Assembly (NCBI GenBank): GCA_012840465.1
Contig: DULJ01000086.1
Span: forward strand, 124,001 to 188,000
From: Caryophanales bacterium
Lineage (GTDB): Bacteria > Bacillota > Bacilli > Bacillales > Bacillaceae_J
Length of the DNA: 64,000 bases
Direction: 5' to 3'
Part shown: one piece after another, positions 9,021 to 20,597 of the stretch
Position numbering within the stretch: the stretch's first letter is position 1
Layout: every line of letters starts with the position of its first letter
Program-made: the position numbers and the translations under genes
Notes under the pieces: generated by a model
What the model was told of the DNA's origin: nothing
Database searches by the model: none
What the model saw: the letters and a program-made list of their open reading frames with translations, nothing else

Positions 9021-11651
9021 ATGGCACAATATACGCCAATGATACAACAATACTTGTCAGTAAAGGCACAATATATGGATGCCTTTTTATTTTTTCGTTT
9101 AGGCGATTTTTACGAAATGTTTTTCGATGATGCGATTAAGGCATCGCAGGAATTGGAAATAACACTTACGGGCCGGGATGGAGGAGTGAAGGAAAAAATT
9201 CCAATGTGCGGTGTTCCGTACCATTCCGCTGATAATTATATTAATCAATTAATTGAAAAAGGCTATAAGGTTGCAATCTGCGAACAAGTCGAAGACCCGA
9301 AGTCGGCCAAAGGAGTAGTACGTCGAGAAGTCGTTCAGTTAATTACTCCTGGTACGGTTATGCAGGGGAAGGTTATTGATGAAAAAGAAAATAACTATAT
9401 TGCAACGATCACTGGATTTGATGATGGGACATACGGTTTTGCGTATATTGACCTCACTACCGGCGAAGGCCAAATTACGATGATAACCGGTGATTGGCTT
9501 GATGTTATAAGTGAAATTTATTCCGTAGGGGCAAAAGAGGTTGTTGTTTCATCGAATCATTCTGAACTACAATTACAGGAATTAAAAGAACGTGCGAATG
9601 TAACGATCTCTGTTGAAGAGGAAATTACAATTCCTGAAGTCTTGTATGAAACTAGTAATTTACTTGAACAAACAAAGCTTAAGGATACATTGGGACGCCT
9701 CTTGCAATACTTGGTAAAATCGCAAAAACGTTCGCTCGATCATATTCAACCTGTTGTCTATTATGAAGCCAACCAGTATATGAAACTGGATATCCATTCA
9801 AAACGAAATCTAGAACTTGTTGAAACGATCCGTACAAAAGGGAAAAAAGGCTCATTTTTATGGCTTTTGGATTCAACAGTAACGGCAATGGGTGCTCGAA
9901 GACTGAAACAATGGATTGAACGGCCACTTCTTTCAAAGGTAGAAATAGAAAACCGTTTGAACATGGTAGAAACCTTATTGAAAAACTTTTTTATCCGTCA
10001 TGAATTGCAAGAAGCGTTAAAGCCTGTCTATGATTTGGAACGGCTCTCAGGCCGTGTGGCATACGGAAATGTCAATGCCCGTGATCTAGTTCAGTTGAAA
10101 AAGTCATTACAGCAAGTACCGCTTATTTTAGGCTTGATTGAACAGCTTCAAAACTCTTATGCGGACTTTCTTTTGCAAAATATCGATCCATGTGACTCAT
10201 TATTTCAATTAATCGAAGCCGGGATAAATGAAAACCCTCCACTTTCAATTAAAGAAGGGGACATTATTAAGGATGGTTATAATGAAAAGCTAGACACATA
10301 TCGGGATGCAGTCAAAAATGGAAAGCAGTGGATTGCACAGCTTGAGAGGAAAGAAAAGCAGGAAACAGGGATTAAAACCCTGAAAATCGGCTATAACCGT
10401 GTGTTTGGTTATTACCTTGAAGTTACAAAAGCAAATATCCACTTGCTTCCAGAGGGACGTTACGAGCGAAAACAAACGCTCGCCAATGCGGAAAGATATA
10501 GTACTCCTGAATTAAAAGAAAAAGAAACGATCATTCTAGAGGCGGAGGAAAAAATCGTAGATTTAGAATATGATTTATTTGTTCAAATACGGGAGCAGGT
10601 CAAAAGTTATATTCCAAAGCTACAGACATTAGCAAAAACCATTAGCGAAATTGATTGTTTACAAAGCTTTGCCCAAATCAGTGAAGAATATCAATATACA
10701 AAACCAGAGTTTGCTAATGATAGAAAGATTGTCATCAAGGAAGGCCGCCATCCGGTTGTTGAAAAAGTTTTAAAATCACGGGTGTATGTTTCAAATGATT
10801 GTTATTTAGATTCAGAAAGTGAAATGCTTCTGATCACCGGACCCAATATGTCTGGTAAAAGTACGTATATGCGGCAAATTGCCTTAACCGCTATCCTTGC
10901 TCAAATCGGCTGCTATGTTCCTGCCGGGCAAGCGGTCCTCCCTATTTTTGACCAAATATTTACTAGAATCGGAGCGGCTGATGATTTAGTTTCAGGTCAA
11001 AGTACGTTTATGGTCGAAATGCTCGAAGCAAAAAATGCGATTACGAAAGCGACCCAAAATAGCCTGATTTTGCTTGATGAAATTGGCCGAGGTACATCAA
11101 CATATGATGGAATGGCGTTAGCGCAAGCAATCATTGAGTATATTCATAATGAAATAGGGGCAAAAACATTATTTTCTACCCATTATCATGAATTAACGAG
11201 CCTTGAACAATCGCTTGAAAGACTGAAAAATGTACACGTTAGTGCGATCGAAGAAAATGGAAAAGTGGTTTTTCTCCATAAGGTAAAAAAAGGTGCGGCA
11301 GATAAGAGTTATGGCATTCATGTTGCTGAGTTGGCTGAGCTCCCCAAAAGCTTAATCAAACGAGCTAAAGAAATATTGGACGAGCTTGAACATGGACAAA
11401 AAACGAAGGAACTTCCTATTCCAACGAAGGAACCTTCAGTACTATCAGATGAGGATGCGGGGCAACTTTCATTTTTTACTGTAGTTCAAGAAAAACGAGA
11501 TCATGATCGGAAGCCGAAGCATGCCACAACAAATAAACAGGAAGAAGAAGTACTGAAAACATTGCAGTCCATTAATCTGTTGGAAATGACGCCATTAGAT
11601 GCAATGAACGAGCTTTATAGACTGCAAAAATTAATGAAGTCAAAAATTTAG
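9021..11651 (+). CDS. mutS: DNA mismatch repair protein MutS
   Basis: 876 residues. MutS recognises mismatches and recruits MutL. The N-terminal mismatch-binding domain shows R-L-G-D-F-Y-E-M-F, the Phe-x-Glu wedge that stacks on the mispair. The connector, lever and clamp domains follow. The ATPase carries Walker [10 protein letters not shown] near residue 607, Walker [11 protein letters not shown] and the ABC-type S-T-H-Y-H-E-L. The C-terminus has the Bacillus-type acidic beta-clamp-binding-like Q-L-S-F-F. The RBS is TTGGAGGA. mutL starts 8 nt after the stop. Confidence 0.98.
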   Translation: MAQYTPMIQQYLSVKAQYMDAFLFFRLGDFYEMFFDDAIKASQELEITLTGRDGGVKEKIPMCGVPYHSADNYINQLIEKGYKVAICEQVEDPKSAKGVVRREVVQLITPGTVMQGKVIDEKENNYIATITGFDDGTYGFAYIDLTTGEGQITMITGDWLDVISEIYSVGAKEVVVSSNHSELQLQELKERANVTISVEEEITIPEVLYETSNLLEQTKLKDTLGRLLQYLVKSQKRSLDHIQPVVYYEANQYMKLDIHSKRNLELVETIRTKGKKGSFLWLLDSTVTAMGARRLKQWIERPLLSKVEIENRLNMVETLLKNFFIRHELQEALKPVYDLERLSGRVAYGNVNARDLVQLKKSLQQVPLILGLIEQLQNSYADFLLQNIDPCDSLFQLIEAGINENPPLSIKEGDIIKDGYNEKLDTYRDAVKNGKQWIAQLERKEKQETGIKTLKIGYNRVFGYYLEVTKANIHLLPEGRYERKQTLANAERYSTPELKEKETIILEAEEKIVDLEYDLFVQIREQVKSYIPKLQTLAKTISEIDCLQSFAQISEEYQYTKPEFANDRKIVIKEGRHPVVEKVLKSRVYVSNDCYLDSESEMLLITGPNMSGKSTYMRQIALTAILAQIGCYVPAGQAVLPIFDQIFTRIGAADDLVSGQSTFMVEMLEAKNAITKATQNSLILLDEIGRGTSTYDGMALAQAIIEYIHNEIGAKTLFSTHYHELTSLEQSLERLKNVHVSAIEENGKVVFLHKVKKGAADKSYGIHVAELAELPKSLIKRAKEILDELEHGQKTKELPIPTKEPSVLSDEDAGQLSFFTVVQEKRDHDRKPKHATTNKQEEEVLKTLQSINLLEMTPLDAMNELYRLQKLMKSKI

Positions 11652-11659
11652 GTGATATT

Positions 11660-13576
11660 GTGGGAAGAATAAAGCAATTAGATCATCAATTATCGAATAA
11701 AATCGCAGCTGGTGAAGTAATTGAACGACCGGCATCCGTTGTTAAAGAGCTTGTCGAAAACGCAATTGATGCTGGTTCGACTAGGGTAGAAATTCATGTA
11801 AAGGAAGCCGGGTTATCGGAAATTCGAATTATAGATAATGGAGATGGAATTGAGCCGGAGGATTGTTTGTTGGCATTCGAGCGTCATGCAACAAGCAAAA
11901 TCAAGGATGAAAATGATTTGTTTCGAATTCGGACACTTGGGTTCCGTGGAGAAGCTTTGCCGAGTATTGCGTCTGTTTCTGTTTTGGAAATGAAGTCATC
12001 AACAGGGGAAGGGCCCGGAACTTATATAAAGCTAAAAGGCGGGCATATTGAAAGCCATGAATCAACGGCCAGTCGAAAAGGAACCGAAATCATTGTAAGT
12101 AATTTATTCTTTAATACACCGGCACGATTGAAATATATGAAGACCGTCCATACTGAATTAGGTAATATTACAGATTACGTCAATCGAATTGCACTTGCTC
12201 ACCCGAAGATTTCCTTACAATTAACACATAATGGTAATAGAATTCTGTTTACTAGTGGAAATGGTGACGTTCTACAGGTTCTAGCCTCTATCTACGGGAT
12301 GTCGATTGCCAAGAAAATGCTTCCTTTAAAGCTTGAAAGCATCGATTTTGAGGTGAAAGGTTACATCGCCAGACCTGAAGTAACAAGGGCATCAAGAAAC
12401 TATATCTCAATCATCATTAACGGTCGCTTTATTAAAAATTATCCGCTCGCAAAAGCAATTCAGGAGGGGTATCATACACTATTACCAATAGGCCGCTACC
12501 CAATCGTATTGCTGGATATTGTAATGGACCCATTATTAGTTGACGTTAATGTTCATCCATCTAAACTTGAGGTTCGCCTTAGTAAAGAACATGAACTTTG
12601 TGAACTAATTACGGAGGGGATCAAGGCTGTTTTTCGAAAACAAACGTTGATTCCAGCTGTTTTAAAACCGAAAAAAGAGCCTAACCGGCCTGTGTCGGAG
12701 CAGCAAACAATATCGTTTGAGCATGTTATTGACAACAATATAAGTTTTATGGGTAAAACAGCGGAAACCGTCATCATGGAACGACCGCTACAAGAAGTCA
12801 TCGAAACAAAAGCGGATCCATTTCACGAACGAGCTGAAGAAGTTCAAGTAGAAGAAGAAGCGGTAGAAGGGGCTTATGGTCATAATGAAGATTGTATCGA
12901 CACGGATATAAAAATTCCTGATCAGGATTCAGATTTCGACCTGTCTAGCGATGTTGACTTAGCTACTGAGCAGGCTGAGATTGCAGAGTCAGAACGTGTT
13001 CCACCGCTCTATCCAATTGGGCAAATGCATGGAACCTATATTTTGGCTCAAAATGAAAAAGGCCTATACCTTATCGATCAACATGCTGCACAGGAACGGA
13101 TTAAGTATGAATATTTTAAAGAAAAAGTGGGGCAGGTTGAACCGGAAGTTCAAGAACTATTATTTCCGTTAACTCTCGAATATTCAAAAAGTGAAACCTT
13201 CATTATTGAAGAACATCTAACCCTTTTAAAAAGTGTGGGTATATTCCTAGAGCAATTTGGTGGAGGAAGCTATATTATCCGTTCCCATCCACAATGGTTT
13301 CCAAAGGGCGAGGAAAAAGAAGTCATTGAAGGGATCATCCAGCAGGTCCTCACAAAGAAAAAAGTGAGCATTCATGAATTGCGTGAAGCAGCGGCGATCA
13401 TGATGTCTTGTAAAGGTTCGATAAAAGCGAATCGCCATCTTCGTAATGATGAAATCTTCGCGTTACTTGAAACATTGAGAAAAACAACGGATCCGTTTAC
13501 ATGTCCGCACGGGAGACCGATCATTATTCACTTTTCGACCTATGAAATGGAGAAGATGTTTAAGCGCGTGATGTAG
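11660..13576 (+). CDS. mutL: DNA mismatch repair endonuclease MutL
   Basis: 638 residues with a GTG start; an AGGTGA site overlaps the mutS stop. The GHKL ATPase domain shows E-N-A-I-D-A-G, D-N-G-D-G-I and [10 protein letters not shown] variable acidic linker spans roughly residues 355-445. The C-terminal endonuclease domain has D-Q-H-A-A-Q-E-R-I-x-Y-E, the DQHA(X)2E(X)4E metal site of MutL proteins that nick DNA in organisms lacking MutH. A late C-P-H-G-R-P completes the zinc site. Operon with mutS; miaA follows after a short gap. Confidence 0.98.
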   Translation: MGRIKQLDHQLSNKIAAGEVIERPASVVKELVENAIDAGSTRVEIHVKEAGLSEIRIIDNGDGIEPEDCLLAFERHATSKIKDENDLFRIRTLGFRGEALPSIASVSVLEMKSSTGEGPGTYIKLKGGHIESHESTASRKGTEIIVSNLFFNTPARLKYMKTVHTELGNITDYVNRIALAHPKISLQLTHNGNRILFTSGNGDVLQVLASIYGMSIAKKMLPLKLESIDFEVKGYIARPEVTRASRNYISIIINGRFIKNYPLAKAIQEGYHTLLPIGRYPIVLLDIVMDPLLVDVNVHPSKLEVRLSKEHELCELITEGIKAVFRKQTLIPAVLKPKKEPNRPVSEQQTISFEHVIDNNISFMGKTAETVIMERPLQEVIETKADPFHERAEEVQVEEEAVEGAYGHNEDCIDTDIKIPDQDSDFDLSSDVDLATEQAEIAESERVPPLYPIGQMHGTYILAQNEKGLYLIDQHAAQERIKYEYFKEKVGQVEPEVQELLFPLTLEYSKSETFIIEEHLTLLKSVGIFLEQFGGGSYIIRSHPQWFPKGEEKEVIEGIIQQVLTKKKVSIHELREAAAIMMSCKGSIKANRHLRNDEIFALLETLRKTTDPFTCPHGRPIIIHFSTYEMEKMFKRVM

Positions 13577-13683
13577 AAAAGTACATTTACAATCTAAAAG
13601 GTGAATGAAAGTTTGTATTCATGCCAACAATTGTTTATTATGGATTTAGAGACCATTTCTTACTTACCAAGGTGACTTTTATA

Positions 13684-14640
13684 ATGAAAAAGAAAGTAAT
13701 AGCGATTATCGGACCAACGGCAGTTGGTAAAACAAAAACGAGTATTGAATTGGCTAAAGCGCTTGACGGTGAAATTATAAGCGGAGATTCAATGCAAATT
13801 TATCGAGGCATGGACATTGGTACAGCAAAGGTAACTGAAGAGGAAAAGCAAGGTATCCCTCATTATTTAATTGATATTAAAGATCCTGTTGAGGAGTTCT
13901 CGGTTGCGGAATTTCAAGGTCTGGCAGCTACTTTAATTGCTGAGATTAGTAGTAGAGGAAATACACCGATTATTGTCGGTGGAACAGGACTTTATATTCA
14001 ATCTATTCTTTATAACTATAATTTTTCGGTTGCTGAATCTAACCCGGAATACCGTTTATTCTTAGAAAAACGCATTGAAATAGAAGGAATAGATGGTGTT
14101 TATAATGAACTAAGGATGATTGATCCCAAAAGCTGTGACCGAATCCATCCCAATAATGTAAGGCGTGTGATTAGAGCGTTAGAAGTGTACCATAAAACGG
14201 GTTTAACGATGACTGAGTATTTACAAGAGCAGGAAAGTGAACCACTTTATGACCATCAAATTATCGGCTTAACAATGGAGCGCAGTCTCCTTTACGAACG
14301 TATTAATAAAAGAGTTGATAGGATGGTGAACCATGGCTTGATAGAAGAAGTAAGGGCATTATATGAAGCTGGAATTAAAGATTGTCAATCGATCCAAGCC
14401 ATCGGTTATAAAGAATTATATGATTATTTTAATGGAAAAGTTTCAAAGAAAGAAGCGATTGAGCTATTAAAAAGGAATTCGAGGAGATATGCGAAAAGGC
14501 AGTTAACCTGGTTCCGAAATAAAATGGATGTCGAGTGGTTCGATATGTCTGAAGCTGTTCTTGATGCTACTATATTTGAACAGAAGATTCAAGAAATTTT
14601 AAATTTAGTAGCAGGAAAGCTTCAGTTTAAAGCGAAATAG
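13684..14640 (+). CDS. miaA: tRNA dimethylallyltransferase
   Basis: 318 residues from the ATG at 13684 (AAGGTGA upstream); a longer frame from 13621 lacks an RBS and conserved sequence. Transfers dimethylallyl from DMAPP to N6 of A37 in UNN-reading tRNAs, making the substrate for MiaB. P-loop G-P-T-A-V-G-K-T-K is near residue 10, followed by S-G-D-S-M-Q-I-Y-R and D-I-G-T-A-K. Also visible are V-G-G-T-G-L-Y-I-Q, N-N-V-R-R-V-I-R-A-L-E and Q-A-I-G-Y-K-E. Typical miaA-hfq order. Confidence 0.97.
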   Translation: MKKKVIAIIGPTAVGKTKTSIELAKALDGEIISGDSMQIYRGMDIGTAKVTEEEKQGIPHYLIDIKDPVEEFSVAEFQGLAATLIAEISSRGNTPIIVGGTGLYIQSILYNYNFSVAESNPEYRLFLEKRIEIEGIDGVYNELRMIDPKSCDRIHPNNVRRVIRALEVYHKTGLTMTEYLQEQESEPLYDHQIIGLTMERSLLYERINKRVDRMVNHGLIEEVRALYEAGIKDCQSIQAIGYKELYDYFNGKVSKKEAIELLKRNSRRYAKRQLTWFRNKMDVEWFDMSEAVLDATIFEQKIQEILNLVAGKLQFKAK

Positions 14641-14671
14641 ATTATAAAGAAAGAGAAGGGGAGGACTGTTC

Positions 14672-14908
14672 ATGAAACAATCCATAAACATTCAAGATCA
14701 ATTTTTAAATCAGCTTCGCAAAGAAAATATTGCCGTGACCGTTTTTTTATTAAATGGTTTCCAGCTGCGGGGCACAATAAAAGCGTTTGATAATTTTACT
14801 GTTTTATTAGATACAGATGGAAAACAGCAAATGATTTATAAGCATGCTATTTCCACTTTCTCACCTCAAAAAGCTGTTCAAATTGATTTAGAGGGAACAC
14901 AACAATAA
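14672..14908 (+). CDS. hfq: RNA chaperone Hfq
   Basis: 78 residues. A hexameric Sm-like ring that binds small RNAs and A/U-rich RNA. Sm1 is seen as F-L-N-G-F-Q-L-R-G and Sm2 ends in Y-K-H-A-I-S-T. As in other Bacillus Hfq proteins it has only a short C-terminal tail after the Sm core. The RBS is AGGGGAGGA. It follows miaA by 31 nt and is closed by a strong terminator. Confidence 0.97.
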   Translation: MKQSINIQDQFLNQLRKENIAVTVFLLNGFQLRGTIKAFDNFTVLLDTDGKQQMIYKHAISTFSPQKAVQIDLEGTQQ

Positions 14909-14912
14909 TTAT

Positions 14913-14957
14913 AAAATAAGGCTGTATCCTGTTCATGGACGCAGCCTTATTTTTTGA
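14913..14957 (+). terminator. Terminator of miaA-hfq
   Basis: AAAATAAGGCTG (14913-14924) pairs with CAGCCTTATTTT (14942-14953), with an inner TCC/GGA extension, followed by T residues. Confidence 0.85.
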
Positions 14958-14982
14958 TTTTTTCACTTTTTTATAGGCATTT

Positions 14983-15012
14983 GTCACAAATTCAATACCT
15001 CTTACGTATAAT
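14983..15012 (+). promoter_or_regulatory. Candidate SigE promoter of spoVK
   Basis: GTCACAAATT (from 14983) resembles a SigE -35 and CGTATAAT (15005-15012) a SigE -10. spoVK is a mother-cell gene in B. subtilis. Confidence 0.4.
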
Positions 15013-15036
15013 ATTCATGAATGAGAGGTGACTCAT

Positions 15037-15987
15037 ATGGAGCAGCCAGTAACATTGAATAAAAACGGTCAGATTAACATTGTGTTGAACAATGAGAATA
15101 AGACAATTAAGATTACGAAGGTTTCTAAGTCACTTGAAAAACAACAGGAAATGATCCATTCCAAGCATGAGCCGCTTAAAAGGATTGAAGCAGAAATGAG
15201 TGCTCTTGTTGGAATGGAGGAAATGAAAAAAATTATAAAAGAAATTTACGCATGGATTTATATTAATAAGGTTAGGGAAGAACATGGATTATCAGCGGGG
15301 AGCCAAGTGCTACATATGTTGTTTAAAGGCAACCCGGGGACTGGAAAAACAACAGTGGCAAGGCTTATAGGAAAATTGTTAAAAGAAATGAATGCCTTAT
15401 CGAAAGGGCATTTAATTGAAGCGGAACGAGCGGATTTAGTCGGTGAATATATTGGCCATACTGCTCAAAAAACGAGAGATTTGATTAAAAAGGCGATGGG
15501 TGGCATTCTTTTTGTAGATGAAGCCTATTCCTTAGCTCGCGGTGGAGAAAAGGATTTTGGCAAGGAAGCGATCGACACACTTGTAAAGAATATGGAAGAT
15601 AAGCAGAATGGCTTTATCTTAATTTTGGCAGGATACGCAAAGGAAATGGATCAATTTCTTAATTTAAACCCCGGCTTGCGCTCTCGTTTTCCGCTCGTTA
15701 TCGAATTCCCTGACTATACGGTTGATCAATTAATGGAAATTGCTAAAAAAATGATGACAGAACGCCAATACGTTTTTTCAAAGGAGGCTGAATGGAAGCT
15801 AAGGGAACAACTGCAAAATGTTAAATACAATCGATCATCCCATGTTTTTAGCAACGGAAGGTATATTCGGAATGTGATCGAAAAAGCGACTCGCTCTCAG
15901 GCGATGCGGCTTTTAATGAATGATTTATACGAGAAAACAGAATTAGAAACGATTTTAAGCGAAGATTTGGTTTTTAGTAACTTATAA
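15037..15987 (+). CDS. spoVK: Stage V sporulation protein K, AAA+ ATPase
   Basis: 316 residues from the ATG at 15037; the GTG at 15028 is inside the AGAGGTG ribosome binding site, so I prefer the later start. CbxX/CfqX-type AAA+ ATPase needed for spore maturation. Walker A is G-N-P-G-T-G-K-T-T, Walker B I-L-F-V-D-E-A-Y-S-L-A, with G-E-Y-I-G-H-T-A between and the sensor/arginine-finger segment N-P-G-L-R-S-R-F-P. Flanked by hfq and hflX exactly as in B. subtilis. Confidence 0.95.
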   Translation: MEQPVTLNKNGQINIVLNNENKTIKITKVSKSLEKQQEMIHSKHEPLKRIEAEMSALVGMEEMKKIIKEIYAWIYINKVREEHGLSAGSQVLHMLFKGNPGTGKTTVARLIGKLLKEMNALSKGHLIEAERADLVGEYIGHTAQKTRDLIKKAMGGILFVDEAYSLARGGEKDFGKEAIDTLVKNMEDKQNGFILILAGYAKEMDQFLNLNPGLRSRFPLVIEFPDYTVDQLMEIAKKMMTERQYVFSKEAEWKLREQLQNVKYNRSSHVFSNGRYIRNVIEKATRSQAMRLLMNDLYEKTELETILSEDLVFSNL

Positions 15988-15992
15988 GGAGT

Positions 15993-16021
15993 AGGCTGAG
16001 ATAATCTTAGCCTCTTCTTTT
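15993..16021 (+). terminator. Terminator of spoVK
   Basis: AGGCTGAGA / TCTTAGCCT stem (one G-U pair), 3-nt loop, followed by a T-rich tract. Confidence 0.65.
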
Positions 16022-16108
16022 TATGGTAGTTCCCTTACAAAATTGGAACACTAGATGAAAATGTTAGTTAACTTTGTTATATTTAATAAAAAAGGCAGGG
16101 ACTATACT

Positions 16109-17371
16109 TTGATTGAAAATCAAACTCAAAAAGAACGTGCGTTATTAGTAGGCTGTCAATTACCAAATATGGATGATGAACGTTTTTTATATTCAATGGA
16201 CGAATTATCCTCTCTTACGAATACTGCCAATGGTGAGGTGATGATGAGCCTTTCGCAAAAAAGAAATAAGGTTCACTCTGCAACCTATATTGGAAAAGGA
16301 AAAATTGAAGAAATCTTGGCATTGGAACAGGAATTAGAAATGGATCTAATTATATTTAATGACGAGCTTTCACCTTCGCAAACACGAAATTTATCGGAAA
16401 AATTTGAAGCAAAAGTGATTGACCGGACCCAACTAATTCTGGATATATTTGCATCCAGGGCGAAATCAAAAGAAGGGAAGCTACAGGTTGAGCTTGCTCA
16501 ATATGAATACTTGCTACCGAGGCTCGCAGGACAGGGGCTTGCTTTGTCCCGTCTTGGAGGTGGAATTGGGACAAGAGGACCTGGAGAAACAAAGCTGGAG
16601 TCTGATCGCCGTCATATTCGCCGCCGTATTGACGAAATAAAAGGACAGCTCAAAACGATTGTGGAGCATCGTAATCGCTACCGGGAACGAAGAAAGAAAA
16701 ATCAAACATTTCAAATCTCGCTAGTAGGCTATACGAATGCCGGGAAATCAACAATTTTCAATCGATTAACAGATGCGGGCTCGTTTGAGGAAAATTTATT
16801 ATTTGCGACACTTGATCCGATGACAAGAAAATTTTTATTGCCGTGTGGTTTAACAACATTGCTTACCGATACAGTAGGTTTTATTGAAGATTTGCCAACA
16901 GCTTTAATTGCGGCTTTCCGTTCAACACTCGAAGAAGTGAAGGAAGCGGACTTAATTCTGCATGTTGTCGATTGTTCCAATCCTGATTATTTTAATCACG
17001 AAAAAACAGTCTATAGAATCTTAGCAGACCTAGATGTGAAGGATATACCGATTTTAACGGTGTATAATAAAAAGGATTTAGTGACTACACAATTTGTTCC
17101 ATCTACGAATAATATGGTTTTTATTAGTGCCTATGATGAACTGGATGTAAAGACCTTGCAAGAAAAAATTGAAACAAAAGTCATCAATCAGATGGAATAT
17201 TATCATTTATTCATTCCAGGGTCAGAGGGGCGTTTATTGGCACAGCTAAAATCAGAGACCGTTTTATTGGAGCAGCAATTTAATGAGCAAAAGGAGCTAT
17301 ATGAATGTAAGGGGTATATTAATCCAGGCTTAGCTCTTTACCAACAGACAAAAGATTTGCACTTACACTAA
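16109..17371 (+). CDS. hflX: Ribosome-associated GTPase HflX
   Basis: 420 residues if started at the TTG at 16109, where alignable sequence (I-E-N-Q-T-Q-K-E-R) begins. An upstream ATG at 16055 would add 18 unconserved residues. HflX splits stalled or heat-damaged 70S ribosomes. The N-terminal domain has Y-I-G-K-G-K and a glycine-rich linker [12 protein letters not shown]. The G domain shows G1 [10 protein letters not shown]3 D-T-V-G-F and G4 Y-N-K-K-D. The start codon is the main uncertainty. Confidence 0.93.
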   Translation: MIENQTQKERALLVGCQLPNMDDERFLYSMDELSSLTNTANGEVMMSLSQKRNKVHSATYIGKGKIEEILALEQELEMDLIIFNDELSPSQTRNLSEKFEAKVIDRTQLILDIFASRAKSKEGKLQVELAQYEYLLPRLAGQGLALSRLGGGIGTRGPGETKLESDRRHIRRRIDEIKGQLKTIVEHRNRYRERRKKNQTFQISLVGYTNAGKSTIFNRLTDAGSFEENLLFATLDPMTRKFLLPCGLTTLLTDTVGFIEDLPTALIAAFRSTLEEVKEADLILHVVDCSNPDYFNHEKTVYRILADLDVKDIPILTVYNKKDLVTTQFVPSTNNMVFISAYDELDVKTLQEKIETKVINQMEYYHLFIPGSEGRLLAQLKSETVLLEQQFNEQKELYECKGYINPGLALYQQTKDLHLH

Positions 17372-17392
17372 GGAATTGATTGGAGAATTATT

Positions 17393-18670
17393 ATGTACGA
17401 AAATTTTAGTTATGGAAATAAGCTTAAAGATATCGTGAAACAAATTGAAGACAAAATCAAACTGATCCATTGGGAAGTAGACCAAATTGTCGAGAAAAAT
17501 CAATATCGTGTATTAGAGGCTTTTCGGAATCAAAATGTCGCCGATTTCCACTTTAATCCTTCAACAGGATATGGGTATGATGATACCGGCAGGGATACGC
17601 TTGAAAAAGTGTATGCCGATGTATTTGGTGCAGAGGCGTGTTTAGTGCGCCCGCAAATCATTTCAGGGACGCATGCTATTTCTCTTTCTCTTTTTGGTGT
17701 ATTAAGACCTGGTGACGAACTACTTTATATTACAGGGAGACCCTATGACACATTAGAAGAAATCGTCGGAATTCGCGGGAACGAAAATGGTTCTTTGAAA
17801 GAGTTTAATATTTCTTATCAAACCGTCCCATTAACAGAAATGGGTGAAGTCGATTTTCCAAGTGTTTCGAAGGCGATTAAACCGAACACCAAATTAATCG
17901 GAATTCAAAGATCGAGGGGCTATGCAACTAGACCATCTTTTACAATTGAACAAATAAAAGAAATGATTCGTTTTGTAAAAGAAATTAAACCAGATGTTCT
18001 AGTTTTTGTTGATAACTGTTATGGAGAATTCGTAGAAGAACTTGAGCCAACACATGTCGGAGCTGACTTAGTTGCAGGCTCCTTAATTAAAAACCCTGGT
18101 GGCGGTCTGGCGAAAACGGGTGGGTACATTGTTGGAAAGGAAGCCCTTGTAGAGCAATGTGCCTACCGCTTAACAGCACCAGGACTTGGACGAGAAGCGG
18201 GTGCTTCCCTTTATAGTTTGCTAGAAATGTATCAAGGTTTTTTCCTTGCACCACATATTGTTGGACAAGCATTAAAAGGGGCGATTTTCACATCGGCGCT
18301 GCTCGAAGAATTCGGGTTTCATACAGATCCAAAGTGGAACCAAAAAAGGACAGATCTCATTCAATCCGTGCAGTTTAATAACCGTGAAATGATGATTGCT
18401 TTTTGCCAAGCCATTCAATTCGCTTCCCCTGTCAATGCCCATGTAAGACCGGAACCAAGCTATATGCCGGGCTATGAGGATGATGTCATTATGGCTGCAG
18501 GCACATTTATTCAAGGGGCCAGCATTGAACTCACTGCTGATGGGCCAATGAGACCACCTTTTGAAGCCTATGTTCAGGGTGGACTTACCTATGAACATGT
18601 AAAAATTGCTCTTATCACAGCTATTAACCAATTAATGGAGAAACAATTAATTAACGAAAATCCGTGTTAG
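17393..18670 (+). CDS. ynbB: Methionine gamma-lyase family (YnbB, 'aluminium resistance') PLP enzyme
   Basis: 425 residues, PF06838-type fold-type I PLP enzyme related to cystathionine/methionine gamma-lyases. Its reaction in Bacillus is not established. Visible are [12 protein letters not shown] near residue 50, [11 protein letters not shown], a D-N-C-Y-G-E-F segment and the PLP-lysine region S-L-I-K-N-P-G-G-G. It lies between hflX and glnR as in B. subtilis. The GlnR operator for the downstream operon overlaps its last codons and stop. Confidence 0.92.
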   Translation: MYENFSYGNKLKDIVKQIEDKIKLIHWEVDQIVEKNQYRVLEAFRNQNVADFHFNPSTGYGYDDTGRDTLEKVYADVFGAEACLVRPQIISGTHAISLSLFGVLRPGDELLYITGRPYDTLEEIVGIRGNENGSLKEFNISYQTVPLTEMGEVDFPSVSKAIKPNTKLIGIQRSRGYATRPSFTIEQIKEMIRFVKEIKPDVLVFVDNCYGEFVEELEPTHVGADLVAGSLIKNPGGGLAKTGGYIVGKEALVEQCAYRLTAPGLGREAGASLYSLLEMYQGFFLAPHIVGQALKGAIFTSALLEEFGFHTDPKWNQKRTDLIQSVQFNNREMMIAFCQAIQFASPVNAHVRPEPSYMPGYEDDVIMAAGTFIQGASIELTADGPMRPPFEAYVQGGLTYEHVKIALITAINQLMEKQLINENPC

Positions 18671-18681
18671 GAAACCTAACA
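18665..18681. promoter_or_regulatory. GlnR/TnrA operator 1 (distal)
   Basis: TGTTA-N7-TAACA, a perfect palindrome matching the GlnR/TnrA consensus TGTNA-N7-TNACA. It overlaps the ynbB stop codon and lies 23 bp (about two helical turns) upstream of operator 2. Confidence 0.85.
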
Positions 18682-18686
18682 TGGCG

Positions 18687-18715
18687 TTGACACATAATCT
18701 TACAATGTGTAATAT
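18687..18715 (+). promoter_or_regulatory. SigA promoter of glnRA with overlapping GlnR operator 2
   Basis: TTGACA (18687-18692), 17-nt spacer, TAATAT (18710-18715). A second GlnR-type site, TGACA-N7-TTACA (18688-18704, one mismatch), covers the -35 box, the same layout as the two-operator glnRA promoter of B. subtilis. Confidence 0.85.
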
Positions 18716-18764
18716 TAAAACATCAATTGAGCTAAGGAAATATCGTTTGAAAGGGGCACCCGTA

Positions 18765-19160
18765 ATGAGTGATAGCATTCGCCGAACGCTTGCCTTATTC
18801 CCTATCGGAATCGTTATGCAACTTACTGAATTGTCTGCACGACAAATCCGTTATTACGAAGAACATGAATTAATCCACCCGGCGAGAACGGAAGGAAACA
18901 GACGAATGTTTTCTTTTAATGATGTTGATCGATTATTGGAAATTAAAACATTGATCGAACAAGGCATCAATCTAGCTGGAATTAAACAAATTTTTATAGT
19001 AAAAGTGGATGAAAAGTTTAAGGAAAAAACAGAGAAATCTGCTGATGTTAAGCATGAAGTGTCTGATACTGAATTAAGGAGACTGCTCCGAAAGGAATTA
19101 ATCCAAGCTGGTCGCTTTGGAAAACAGCAGAAGAATGGAAGTTCAAGCTTCTTTTATTAA
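18765..19160 (+). CDS. glnR: MerR-family nitrogen regulator GlnR
   Basis: 131 residues from the ATG at 18765 (AAAGGGGC upstream); the longer frame starts inside the promoter. GlnR represses glnRA and other nitrogen genes when feedback-inhibited glutamine synthetase stabilises its DNA-bound dimer. The winged helix-turn-helix is visible as [16 protein letters not shown] and G-N-R-R-M-F-S. The C-terminal tail, which auto-inhibits dimerisation in GlnR, is present. glnA follows after about 50 nt. Confidence 0.96.
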   Translation: MSDSIRRTLALFPIGIVMQLTELSARQIRYYEEHELIHPARTEGNRRMFSFNDVDRLLEIKTLIEQGINLAGIKQIFIVKVDEKFKEKTEKSADVKHEVSDTELRRLLRKELIQAGRFGKQQKNGSSSFFY

Positions 19161-19210
19161 GATGTAGTAAAATTTCAACCATATACATTGACTTTTGGGA
19201 GGTACTAGTG

Positions 19211-20545
19211 GTGGCAAAGTTTTCAAAAGAAGATATTAAAAAAATGGCAGAAGAACAAAATGTAAGATTCATTCGTCTCCAATTTACGGACATGCTGGGA
19301 ATTATTAAAAACGTTGAAATCCCTGTAAGTCAAATTGATAAGGCTCTTAATAATCAAATGATGTTCGATGGATCTTCCATTGAGGGGTTTGTTCGTATTG
19401 AAGAATCTGACATGTATTTATATCCAGACTACGATACTTGGATGGTATTCCCGTGGACTGCTGAAAAAGGAAAGGTTGCACGTTTAATCTGTGATATTTA
19501 CAATACAGATGGCACACCTTTTGAGGGAGATCCTCGTGGTAACCTAAAGCGTCAGCTAAGAAGAATGGAAGAGATGGGTTTTACTTCGTTCAATATTGGG
19601 CCTGAACCAGAGTTCTATTTATTTAAGTTAGATGAAAAAGGGGAGCCTACTTTAGAGTTAAACGACAAGGGTGGTTACTTTGACTTAGCTCCAACCGATC
19701 TTGGTGAAAACTGCCGCCGCGACATTGTTTTAGAGCTTGAGGAAATGGGATTTGATGTTGAAGCTTCTCACCATGAGTGCGGACCGGGTCAACATGAGAT
19801 CGATTTTAAATATGCTGAAGCTGTTAAAGCATGTGATGATATTCAAACTTTCAAATTAGTTGTAAAAACAATTGCACGTAAACACGGTTTACATGCAACC
19901 TTTATGCCGAAACCAATTTTTGGCATTGCGGGTTCAGGGATGCATTGTAACGTTTCCCTTTTCAAAGGAAAGGGAAATGCGTTTTTTGACGAAAATGGCT
20001 CATTACAGTTAAGTGAGACAGCTTACCACTTTATAGCTGGTACAATGAAACATGCTGAGGCATTCACAGCTGTTTGTAATCCAACAGTAAATTCATATAA
20101 ACGACTTGTTCCTGGGTACGAGGCTCCATGTTATGTGGCATGGTCAGCAAAAAATAGAAGCCCGTTAATCCGTATTCCATCTGCAAGGGGAATGAGTACA
20201 AGAATTGAAGTTAGAAGTGCTGATCCATCTGCAAATCCATATTTAGCAATGACAGTAATTCTAGCATCCGGACTAGATGGAATTGAAAAAAGATTAGTAG
20301 CTCCAGGTTCTGTTGACCGTAACATCTATGTAATGGATAAAGCAGAACGTTTAGAGAATGGCATTATAGATTTACCTTCCAATCTTGGACTTGCTCTTGA
20401 GAAACTAAAAGAAGATCAGGTCATTATGGACGCTTTAGGTGGACATATAGCAGAACACTTCATTGAAGCCAAAGAAATTGAGTGGGATATGTTCCGTACG
20501 ACAGTTACTGCATGGGAACGCGAACACTACATGACACATTATTAA
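19211..20545 (+). CDS. glnA: Glutamine synthetase type I (GSI-alpha)
   Basis: 444 residues from the GTG at 19211, which is 8 nt after GGGAGG and gives the canonical M-A-K-F start; an adjacent GTG at 19208 is possible. Makes glutamine from glutamate, ammonia and ATP and, in Bacillus, controls GlnR and TnrA. Visible motifs are the Asp-containing loop F-D-G-S-S-I-E-G-F, the metal ligands in G-P-E-P-E-F and G-Q-H-E-I-D, the ATP loop K-P-x-F-G, and N-R-S-P-L-I-R-I-P. The length and lack of the adenylylation insert fit the Gram-positive GSI-alpha class. Confidence 0.98.
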   Translation: MAKFSKEDIKKMAEEQNVRFIRLQFTDMLGIIKNVEIPVSQIDKALNNQMMFDGSSIEGFVRIEESDMYLYPDYDTWMVFPWTAEKGKVARLICDIYNTDGTPFEGDPRGNLKRQLRRMEEMGFTSFNIGPEPEFYLFKLDEKGEPTLELNDKGGYFDLAPTDLGENCRRDIVLELEEMGFDVEASHHECGPGQHEIDFKYAEAVKACDDIQTFKLVVKTIARKHGLHATFMPKPIFGIAGSGMHCNVSLFKGKGNAFFDENGSLQLSETAYHFIAGTMKHAEAFTAVCNPTVNSYKRLVPGYEAPCYVAWSAKNRSPLIRIPSARGMSTRIEVRSADPSANPYLAMTVILASGLDGIEKRLVAPGSVDRNIYVMDKAERLENGIIDLPSNLGLALEKLKEDQVIMDALGGHIAEHFIEAKEIEWDMFRTTVTAWEREHYMTHY

Positions 20546-20561
20546 ACTTTATCAAAAACGA

Positions 20562-20597
20562 CCCTCAACACCGTTATTGGTGTTGAGGGCTTTTATG
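20562..20597. terminator. Bidirectional terminator between glnA and the minus-strand membrane gene
   Basis: Perfect 11-bp stem CCCTCAACACC (20562-20572) / 20579-20589 with a 6-nt loop; T-rich on the glnA side. It overlaps the 3' end of the facing gene. Confidence 0.75.
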
